A DNA stretch of 6,130 bases, taken from contig JAFVCI010000092.1 of assembly GCA_017479315.1 (NCBI GenBank), forward strand, positions 1 to 6,130, read 5' to 3'. The stretch comes from Opitutales bacterium (lineage in GTDB: Bacteria; Verrucomicrobiota; Verrucomicrobiia; Opitutales; UBA9783). This document shows, piece by piece, positions 1 through 5,413 of the stretch; position 1 is the first letter of the stretch; each line of letters starts with the position of its first letter. The notes below the pieces were generated by a model. That model made no database searches. It was not told where the DNA came from and saw only the letters and a list, made by a program, of their open reading frames with translations. The translations under genes and the position numbers were made by a program.

Positions 1-1
1 G

Positions 2-586
2 AATTTTGATTTCGAAAGCGGTGTTGTTATCGGCGATCGAACGGTGTTGCGCGAAGGCGTCACCGTTCATCGGGCGTCGGAGCCCCATCAACAGACACGT
101 GTCGGTCAGGATTGTTTACTGATGGCGTATTCGCATGTCGCGCATGATGCCGTGGTCGGAAATCGCTGTATCCTGGCGAATCTGGCACTTTTGGCGGGAT
201 GCGTGACCGTTGACGATCATGCATTCCTCAGCGGCGGTTCCATGGTGCACCAGTTTGTACACATCGGCGAAAGCGCCTTTGTTTCGGGCAATGCGGAAAT
301 TTCCATGCACATTCCACCGTTTGTGACGGCACTGGAAAGGAACAACATTTCCAATCTGAATCTCATCGGATTGCGGCGGCGCGGGTTTTCGCCTGAGGAA
401 ATGTCTGACATCAAGCAGCAATATCGTGCCGTGTACGGCGGCGATTCGCGTTCGTTTCAAAAAAAGGCCTTGGCGGCATTGGAAAAAGGTGAATTTAAAA
501 CCGAACGCGGGCGACAATTTTTGGAGTTCTTTACGCACCAAACGCACGATCGCGGTTTTGTGTATCCGAAAAAGAGAGGCGAATAA
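2..586 (+). CDS. lpxA: UDP-N-acetylglucosamine O-acyltransferase, 5' partial
   Basis: LpxA transfers a 3-hydroxyacyl chain from acyl carrier protein to the 3-OH of UDP-GlcNAc, the first step of lipid A synthesis, in the cytoplasm. The frame is open from base 2, so the start lies outside the window. 194 residues are visible against about 260 in the family, so roughly 65 are missing; a GTG at 44 is internal. The visible part contains left-handed beta-helix hexapeptides (VVIGDR, RVGQDC, VVGNRC), the SHVAHD motif whose second His (bases 143-145) matches E. coli catalytic His125, the VHQF motif (His160 equivalent, fragment residue 83), the IPPFV turn, the GLRRRGF motif that begins the C-terminal helical domain, and a typical FLEFF end. 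Oddities: Cys replaces His144 (fragment residue 67), and Ile stands at the Glu200 position. Gly is kept at the chain-length position Gly173. The family call is secure. A related acyltransferase acting on another nucleotide sugar is a weaker alternative because of the Cys. mnmG follows on the same strand. Confidence 0.93.
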   Translation, partial: NFDFESGVVIGDRTVLREGVTVHRASEPHQQTRVGQDCLLMAYSHVAHDAVVGNRCILANLALLAGCVTVDDHAFLSGGSMVHQFVHIGESAFVSGNAEISMHIPPFVTALERNNISNLNLIGLRRRGFSPEEMSDIKQQYRAVYGGDSRSFQKKALAALEKGEFKTERGRQFLEFFTHQTHDRGFVYPKKRGE

Positions 587-639
587 GAAGCAAGCAGGCA
601 GGTTGCAGTGCGGGCGTTTTTTTGGTAAAGCAAAGCAAC

Positions 640-2523
640 ATGGAGACGGATTTTGATGTGATTGTGTGCGGGGGAGGGCATGCCGGGTGCGAAGCGGCGG
701 CGGTGGCGGCAAAACGCGGTGTGTCGGTGCTGTTGCTGACATACAATTTGGATACAATCGCCCAAATGAGCTGCAACCCTTCCATCGGCGGGTTGGCGAA
801 GGGGCACATGGTGCGGGAAATCGATGCCCTCGGCGGTTTGATGGCAATCAACGCCGACGCGACAGCGATCCAATTTCGGGTTCTCAATCGTTCAAAGGGC
901 AGTGCCGTGCAGGCGCCGCGCGCGCAATGCGACAAGAAATGTTATCAATTCGCTATGAAATACCGTTTGGAACGGCAACCGAATTTGAGGTTGTTCCAGG
1001 ATGAGGTTGTTGGTTTATTGATCAAAGACGGGCGGGTCTGCGGCGTAAAGACGCGGCTAATTGGTTCGATCACATCCAAAGCGGTTATTTTAACGACCGG
1101 CACCTTCCTTGGTGGAACACTTCATGTGGGTTCGACCTGTTTTCAAGGCGGTCGCATGGGCGATCACGCAAGCGTCGCGCTGTTGGAACAGTTGCAAACC
1201 TTAAACTTCCGCCTCGGTTGGCTCAAAACGGGAACCCCGGCGCGCATTTTGGGGAAGACAATCCATTTTTCCGTCTGCGAAGAGCAAAAGAGCGACGAAG
1301 AACCGTGTCTGTTCGGTTTTTACGATACGCGAACGGAGGAAGATCGTGCTTCGGAAGCTCTAAAAACGCCGTTTGCGTGGCAGCCGAAAACGCGGGCACA
1401 GTCGTGTTTTGTCACCTACACGACGCCCGAAACGCATGAAATTATTCTCAAAAACCTGAAACGTTCGGCGCTCTACTGCGGAAACATTCGCGGAACGGGA
1501 CCGCGCTACTGTCCGAGCATCGAGGACAAGTGTGTGCGTTTTGCGGAGCGCGAACGCCATCGGTTGTTTCTGGAGCCGGAGGGTTGCGGTACCGACGAAT
1601 GGTACATCAACGGGCTTTCGACGAGTTTGCCGACCGACGTTCAGGCGGAAATGCTGAAAACCATCCCCGGTTTGGAAACCGCGGTGATGTTGCGCCCGGC
1701 GTATGCGGTGGAGTATGCGTTCTCCGATCCGACCAATTTGCACCCTTCGTTGGAAAGCAGGCATATTTGCGGGTTGTTCCTGGCGGGTCAAATCAACGGC
1801 ACGTCCGGTTACGAAGAGGCGGCGGGGCAGGGGCTGATTGCGGGCATCAATGCCGCCGCGAGCGTTTTAAACGAAGAACCGTGCGTTTTGTCGCGCCACG
1901 AAAGTTACATCGGCGTGTTGATCGATGATTTGGTAACCAAAGGCACGCGAGAACCCTACCGAATGTTCACGGGGCGCGCCGAACATCGACTTTTACTCAA
2001 TCATCACGGCGCGGAACTGCGCCTGTTGGAAAAGGCGGAACGTTATCATACCCTGAGCGACGGGCGTTTGGAAAAGATACGTACCAAAAAAAAGACCGTC
2101 GATTACTGGGCGCAAACGCTGGAAACGACATCGACGGTTGGCGGATTGACGTTCGGTGATCATTTGCGTCGCGAACAGAGCGAGGAAAATTATCGTTGCC
2201 CTGAGCTACCGCCGGCGTTTTCGGCATTGAACGAAGCCGTGAAAGAGGAAGTACTCTACCGCATCCGTTACCGCGGTTATCTGGAACGCGAACGGCAACA
2301 GGTCGAAAAGACGCGTTATTTGGAAGCAATTACCGTTCCGAAGGACTTCGATTGGAACGCGGTGCACGGATTGCGTAACGAAAGCCGACAAAAACTCGCC
2401 TTGGTGCATCCGATCAATCTCGCGCAGGCATCTCGCATCAGCGGCGTCAATCCGTCGGACATTCAGATTTTGATGGTGGCGGTAAAAAAGCACACGGGAG
2501 CTACGAAACGGGAAGGGGTGTAA
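640..2523 (+). CDS. mnmG: tRNA uridine-5-carboxymethylaminomethyl modification enzyme MnmG (GidA)
   Basis: MnmG is the FAD-dependent partner of the GTPase MnmE. Together they install the (carboxymethyl)aminomethyl group on C5 of wobble uridine 34, using methylene-tetrahydrofolate, in the cytoplasm. From the ATG at 640 the protein has 627 residues; E. coli MnmG has 629. In order it shows the N-terminal dinucleotide-binding loop [10 protein letters not shown] (11-20), the family signature [13 protein letters not shown] (44-56) with the first functional Cys (45, E. coli Cys47), GTFLGG (154-159), GRMGDHAS (171-178), [11 protein letters not shown] (287-297) with the second Cys (291, E. coli Cys277), [18 protein letters not shown] (381-398, FAD contact region), [17 protein letters not shown] (437-453), and the C-terminal helical MnmE-binding domain containing YRGYLERE. 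No key residue is missing. An in-frame TTG at 622 would add six residues, but 640 gives the family-like N-terminus and is an ATG. Neither start has a Shine-Dalgarno core. The gene lies 53 bp after lpxA with no hairpin terminator between, so co-transcription is likely. Confidence 0.97.
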   Translation: METDFDVIVCGGGHAGCEAAAVAAKRGVSVLLLTYNLDTIAQMSCNPSIGGLAKGHMVREIDALGGLMAINADATAIQFRVLNRSKGSAVQAPRAQCDKKCYQFAMKYRLERQPNLRLFQDEVVGLLIKDGRVCGVKTRLIGSITSKAVILTTGTFLGGTLHVGSTCFQGGRMGDHASVALLEQLQTLNFRLGWLKTGTPARILGKTIHFSVCEEQKSDEEPCLFGFYDTRTEEDRASEALKTPFAWQPKTRAQSCFVTYTTPETHEIILKNLKRSALYCGNIRGTGPRYCPSIEDKCVRFAERERHRLFLEPEGCGTDEWYINGLSTSLPTDVQAEMLKTIPGLETAVMLRPAYAVEYAFSDPTNLHPSLESRHICGLFLAGQINGTSGYEEAAGQGLIAGINAAASVLNEEPCVLSRHESYIGVLIDDLVTKGTREPYRMFTGRAEHRLLLNHHGAELRLLEKAERYHTLSDGRLEKIRTKKKTVDYWAQTLETTSTVGGLTFGDHLRREQSEENYRCPELPPAFSALNEAVKEEVLYRIRYRGYLERERQQVEKTRYLEAITVPKDFDWNAVHGLRNESRQKLALVHPINLAQASRISGVNPSDIQILMVAVKKHTGATKREGV

Positions 2524-2746
2524 TACGAGTGCAAGAGTAGATGGTGAAGTTTTTAATTTATAATTCTTTTTGCTAAAACAACCAGTACCGTAAAACCACT
2601 TTTTAAATCTATCAAGAACGGATCTTAGGAATATACTTCCAATTTTTTCCTGTTGACTCTAAAGGAGACGAAGACACCAACAGCACCTGGCGTATAATGC
2701 GATCCTACACCCATACACCAAAGTGCTTTTCACTATCTTTAGCGTT
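2524..2746. other. AT-richer intergenic stretch with no recognisable gene
   Basis: This spacer follows the mnmG stop and is visibly richer in A/T than the flanking coding DNA. All three minus-strand frames are broken between about 2560 and 2746, and the plus strand has only short open stretches. I find no tRNA, SRP-RNA or tmRNA core. It contains a weak hairpin GGAA-TATAC-TTCC followed by A2T6 (2628-2648), which is the only candidate mnmG terminator and a poor one. It also contains a 6-bp inverted repeat (2650-2683, listed separately), and an isolated TATAAT (2693-2698) without a correctly spaced -35 box. It could be a decayed gene or mobile-element remnant, but no family is recognisable. Confidence 0.6.
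2650..2683. repeat. 6-bp inverted repeat with 22-nt loop
   Basis: CTGTTG (2650-2655) is the exact reverse complement of CAACAG (2678-2683). The 22-nt loop contains AAAGGAG (2661-2667), a sequence that resembles a Shine-Dalgarno site but has no start codon at a useful distance. A 6-bp stem with such a loop is marginally stable and there is no T-run after it, so it is not a terminator. It may be chance; it is recorded because it lies in an otherwise unexplained spacer. Confidence 0.25.
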
Positions 2747-2757
2747 TCAACCGCTTG

Positions 2758-2776
2758 CTTTCTTTCTTTCTTTCTT
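2758..2776. repeat. CTTT tetranucleotide microsatellite, 4.75 copies
   Basis: CTTT is repeated four times (2758-2773) and followed by CTT (2774-2776); on the minus strand it reads as AAAG units. It lies 32 bp past the stop of the small minus-strand gene, inside the 20-codon stretch that is open in that gene's +1 frame. Tetranucleotide runs can slip in replication and shift a reading frame, since four is not a multiple of three. Fewer than five copies is short for a proven contingency locus, so any switching role is speculative. Confidence 0.8.
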
Positions 2777-2807
2777 GATGAACTGAGGCGGTACTTCTGT
2801 TTTGATG

Positions 2808-3107
2808 TCAATCAAACTGTGAATCGGAGAATTCCGCATCACCTGTCAAAACATTTTCATTGTCTTCTTCGGAAGATTTTTTACCTTCCTCCGAAACCTC
2901 TTTCGATTTTTCCTTTTCCGATGACACTTTGCTCTCGTTTGAAATAGTCGCGGTGATACGATTTTCCGCTTTAACGGCACCTTCCTTCGCGGCGTAGCCC
3001 GTTCCGCTGTAGGCACTCACCGCACCTGCGATGGCAACCACCTTTGCCGCCGCCGACAACCCGGCGAGCTTTCCGGCAAACTCTTTCAAGATTTCTTTAG
3101 ACTCCAT
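2808..3107 (-). CDS. Small orphan protein, hydrophobic segment plus acidic Ser/Glu/Lys tail
   Basis: I do not recognise this 99-residue protein. Its N-terminus (1-14) is charged. Residues 15-39 form one segment rich in Ala, Gly, Val and Ser (for example KVVAIAGAVSAYSG) with small residues at helix-packing spacing and a single Lys22 inside. It could be a membrane helix or a poor signal peptide ending at GYA/AKEG. Residues 57-86 are almost only Ser, Glu, Lys, Asp and Asn and are probably disordered. The codon choice (GCG, GCC, GAA, GTG, TCG) resembles that of the neighbouring genes, and a strong promoter-like sequence sits directly upstream, so I think the gene is real. The ATG at 3107 is preceded by AAAGAAAG-type A-rich leader, not a clear Shine-Dalgarno site. 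The gene is transcribed away from trmB. Its TGA stop is followed by C, and the +1 frame stays open for 20 more codons (to 2750). I assign no function; it could be membrane-anchored, secreted or an envelope stress protein. Confidence 0.68.
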   Translation of the reverse strand: MESKEILKEFAGKLAGLSAAAKVVAIAGAVSAYSGTGYAAKEGAVKAENRITATISNESKVSSEKEKSKEVSEEGKKSSEEDNENVLTGDAEFSDSQFD

Positions 3108-3129
3108 ACGTTTAAACTTTCTTTACACT

Positions 3130-3187
3130 GTTACTCATTCTCCGGAAAAGAAAAATCGTGTCAAGTGTTTTTTTAGATTTTTTTTAA
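3130..3187 (-). promoter_or_regulatory. Strong sigma70-like promoter with UP-element-like A-tracts for the small gene
   Basis: On the minus strand a perfect -35 box TTGACA (3164-3159) is followed after 16 bp by GAGAAT (3142-3137, four of six matches to TATAAT). This predicts a start near 3130 and a leader of about 23 nt before the ATG at 3107. Upstream of the -35 box are runs of seven A (3174-3168) and eight A (3185-3178). With +1 at 3130 these fall at about -38 to -44 and -48 to -55, the positions where the alpha-subunit UP element lies. The runs start exactly 10 bp apart, which also favours DNA bending. Confidence 0.6.
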
Positions 3188-3198
3188 GATTTCGTTAC

Positions 3199-3226
3199 TT
3201 GGATATATCGGACACAATTTTATTAT
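3199..3226 (+). promoter_or_regulatory. Sigma70-like promoter for trmB
   Basis: TTGGAT (3199-3204) and TATTAT (3221-3226, five of six matches to TATAAT) are separated by 16 bp, predicting a start near 3233 and a leader of about 19 nt before the trmB ATG. The -35 box is weak (three of six). The T-tracts upstream (3168-3185) are shared with the divergent promoter, and the two -35 boxes are only 34 bp apart, so the polymerases could interfere. An 8-bp palindrome GATATATC (3202-3209) overlaps the end of the -35 box and could be an operator or chance. Confidence 0.5.
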
Positions 3227-3251
3227 CCTTTATTTTTTTTGAAAAAACAAG

Positions 3252-3884
3252 ATGACGCGGGAAATCTATGAAGCCCAAACCGCCGCACGCAAAGCGGCTT
3301 TGAGGGAAAAACTGCTGCAATTATTGCCGTCGGGAGAAATTTACAAAACCCTGGAAATCGGTTGCGGGCACGGACATTTTTTGGTGCGTTATGCCCAAAT
3401 GTACGCGGAACGGTTTTGCCTGGGAATTGATTTGATTGCGCAACGACTTGCCGCCGCGGAACGCAAAGCGCAACGGGCGGAAGTATCAAATTGTCGCTTT
3501 CTGAAAGCGCGTGCCGAGGAACTGCTCGAATGCCTGCCGATCGGTTTTTTATGGAACGAAATTCTCATCTTTTATCCCGATCCGTGGCCGAAAAAACGCC
3601 ATCACAAGCATCGGCTGTTGCAGGAGAAATTTTTATCGCAACTGGCTCAATGCGTCGTTCCGAACGCGCGGTTGCATTTCGAAACCGACGACGGCGATTA
3701 CTTCGAAGTCGTTTGCGATTGCGTTGCGCAACATCCGAATTGGGAACGAACCGACGAACATCTTTATACGGTCGACACGATTTTTGCCGAGCGTACGGGG
3801 CGAAACGGAAAACACGCGGTGTTTGCATGCGTGAAGGCGGGCGATAAAATGTCGGAAAATAAGACGGAGCAGGTTTCTGCTTAA
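3252..3884 (+). CDS. trmB: tRNA (guanine-N7)-methyltransferase
   Basis: TrmB methylates N7 of G46 in the tRNA variable loop using S-adenosylmethionine, in the cytoplasm. The protein has 210 residues, near the lower end for the bacterial family (E. coli about 239), because its N-terminal extension is short. It is a class I Rossmann methyltransferase: motif I LEIGCGHGHFL (34-44) binds SAM, and LGID (57-60) carries the acidic residue expected at the end of strand 2. YPDPWPKKRHHKHRL (108-122) is the TrmB signature with catalytic Asp110. HFETDDGDYF (142-151) matches the conserved T-D region, and T176-E180-R181 near the C-terminus matches the TrmB T-x-x-x-E pattern. Nothing essential is missing. 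The ATG at 3252 lies 19 nt after the predicted transcription start and has only A-rich sequence before it. The gene is divergent from the small orphan gene and converges on murJ with 4 bp between stops. Confidence 0.95.
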   Translation: MTREIYEAQTAARKAALREKLLQLLPSGEIYKTLEIGCGHGHFLVRYAQMYAERFCLGIDLIAQRLAAAERKAQRAEVSNCRFLKARAEELLECLPIGFLWNEILIFYPDPWPKKRHHKHRLLQEKFLSQLAQCVVPNARLHFETDDGDYFEVVCDCVAQHPNWERTDEHLYTVDTIFAERTGRNGKHAVFACVKAGDKMSENKTEQVSA

Positions 3885-3888
3885 GACG

Positions 3889-5409
3889 TTACTTTTCCGC
3901 TTTCGCATTCAGCCGAAATCGCGTCAGTTGTCGAAACGAGGTTTTGTCAAAAACTTTTAACAAAGTAAGATAAAACGCAACGGCGGCGGTAATAAGCGCA
4001 CTCAAAAGCAATGCATCGCGGGTTTTGCCGAGCGACCACGGAAGAGCGTTTGAGGCAAAATAAAGGAAAATTGTGAATAAAATAAAGCCGATCCAGGGCA
4101 ATGTTCGGAAAATGCGCAACGTACCGCGGAGGTTGGAACACTTTTTGCGCAGGAAATGAATTTGCAGAACCCATTGAAGTGCGTTGCTTACAACCGAGGC
4201 GAGTGCGAGACCCGAAACACCGAACGGTTTCATCAAAAGAACGGCGCAAAGTACGTAGGCGATAAGGGTATAAACGGAAATTTTAACGGGTGTTCGGGTA
4301 TCCTTATGTGCGTAAAAGATGCGCGCGAACAGTGCCGTTAAGCCGAATAAAGGCAAACCGAGCGCGAAAATTTTTAACAACGGAACGACTTGGCGAATAT
4401 CCGCTTGCGAAAATTTTCCCCAACGAAAGCAGAGCGTCAAAATCGGTTCGGCGAGCATAAACAATCCGGTTGCGGCGGGGATGAGGAGCAACAGCAGCAG
4501 ACGAATACCGTTTTGAAGCAAAATTTTGGCGGAACGGGCGTCGTCTTTTGCGATTAGCAATGACAGTTGCGGGAAAACGACCGAAAAGATCGAGAACGAA
4601 AACAGCCCCAATGGCAATTCGAGGAAACGGTTGGCGAGATACAGAAACGACGCACCGCCGTCATCAACGGTGTAGGCGAAAAAACGTCCGAGTAGCGCGT
4701 TCAGTTGAAAGACCGCCGCACCGAAAACGCCCGGCAGAAACAACTGTCCGACGCGCGTTACATCCGCATCGCCTTCCCAACGGAACTTTAATCGAAAGCC
4801 GTTGCGTCTTAATTGCAGTTTCGGGAGAAAGTACTGCAAAAAACCGCCGATGACCACGCAGACGGACAAAAGCGAAACCTGCATGTGTGCCGTTTCACAC
4901 AACGGACACAGAGCGAGACCGACGAGGAAGGAGCAATTCAGCAAAACGGGCGAAAATGCCGTCAGCGAGAATTTATTCAATACGTTCAGTGTACCGTTCA
5001 ACAACGCCGCGGTGCAGATGAACCACAGGTACGGCAACATCCACAAGGTCAAAAGCAGTACCGTCCGCCATTTGGGCGACGGCATCACCGTTTGTCCGAT
5101 GCTCAATGTAATCATGCCGATCCCGACGGCAAGTCCCAGCCAAACGCCGAAGCGTGTGAAGAAAGAGTCCAAAAAGCGGGCGGTCGTTTGCGGTTGTTGC
5201 GCATAGCGTTGCGCGAAAACCGGAATAAACGCCGCACTCAGCGCGCCTTCGCCGCACAACCGACGGAACAAATTCGGAAGTGCGAAGGCAATCAAAAACG
5301 CGGATGCTTCCCGCGAAGAGCCCAGAACGGCGAAAAAAACAATATCCCTTAAAAAACCCAGTACCCGCGAACAAAGCGTCCCCGTTATCAACTTGAGCAG
5401 GGCGCTCAT
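3889..5409 (-). CDS. murJ: Lipid II flippase MurJ (MviN)
   Basis: MurJ flips undecaprenyl-linked peptidoglycan precursor lipid II across the inner membrane. The 506-residue protein (E. coli 511) is hydrophobic throughout, consistent with the family's 14 membrane segments. Signature elements are SRVLGFLRD (14-22), carrying the two cavity arginines (E. coli Arg18 and Arg24), ALPNLFRRLCGEGALSAAF (43-61) with the Arg pair and Glu54, the cavity arginine in ANRFLELP (259-266, E. coli Arg270), and RIFYAHKDTRTPV (363-375). An oddity is Ser36 where E. coli has Asp39 in TDAF. The ATG at 5409 was chosen because it gives the family N-terminus and lies 4 nt after the stop of the upstream BatE-like gene, which suggests translational coupling; there is no Shine-Dalgarno core. 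The 3' end faces trmB, so the two transcripts must overlap or share a terminator. The call is firm. Confidence 0.96.
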   Translation of the reverse strand: MSALLKLITGTLCSRVLGFLRDIVFFAVLGSSREASAFLIAFALPNLFRRLCGEGALSAAFIPVFAQRYAQQPQTTARFLDSFFTRFGVWLGLAVGIGMITLSIGQTVMPSPKWRTVLLLTLWMLPYLWFICTAALLNGTLNVLNKFSLTAFSPVLLNCSFLVGLALCPLCETAHMQVSLLSVCVVIGGFLQYFLPKLQLRRNGFRLKFRWEGDADVTRVGQLFLPGVFGAAVFQLNALLGRFFAYTVDDGGASFLYLANRFLELPLGLFSFSIFSVVFPQLSLLIAKDDARSAKILLQNGIRLLLLLLIPAATGLFMLAEPILTLCFRWGKFSQADIRQVVPLLKIFALGLPLFGLTALFARIFYAHKDTRTPVKISVYTLIAYVLCAVLLMKPFGVSGLALASVVSNALQWVLQIHFLRKKCSNLRGTLRIFRTLPWIGFILFTIFLYFASNALPWSLGKTRDALLLSALITAAVAFYLTLLKVFDKTSFRQLTRFRLNAKAEK

Positions 5410-5413
5410 TGCG

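Noticed and set aside
426..935. Several overlapping frames on both strands over lpxA and mnmG
   Set aside because: They are shadows of two well-conserved genes, with Arg/Pro-rich composition typical of out-of-frame reading.
2206..2658. Long minus-strand open stretch running from the spacer into mnmG antisense
   Set aside because: Its coding potential comes from the opposite strand of mnmG, there is no start signal, and I recognise no family in the spacer part.
2650..2690. Resemblance of the minus strand around GGTGCTGTTGGT to the 5' end of SRP 4.5S RNA
   Set aside because: The diagnostic SRP apical loop core (AGGTC...GGAAGCAGCC type) is absent, so the match is a short chance similarity.
2693..2698. 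Perfect TATAAT on the plus strand, possible antisense promoter against the orphan gene
   Set aside because: No -35-like hexamer at 16-18 bp; the nearest TTGACT (2653-2658) is 34 bp away, and there is no extended -10 TG.
2741..2776. AGCG-TTTCAAC-CGCT hairpin followed by T-rich repeat as a plus-strand terminator
   Set aside because: The stem has only 4 bp, there is no continuous T-run, and it is over 200 bp past mnmG.
2723..2947. Plus-strand open frame of 74 codons opposite the orphan gene
   Set aside because: It overlaps the better-supported minus-strand gene, starts with GTG without a ribosome-binding site, and crosses the microsatellite with low-complexity Phe/Leu/Ser. It is most likely a shadow.
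3158..3215. GTGTC (3158-3162) and GACAC (3211-3215) inverted repeat across the divergent promoters
   Set aside because: Only 5 bp with 48 bp between; expected by chance and partly explained by the -35 box.
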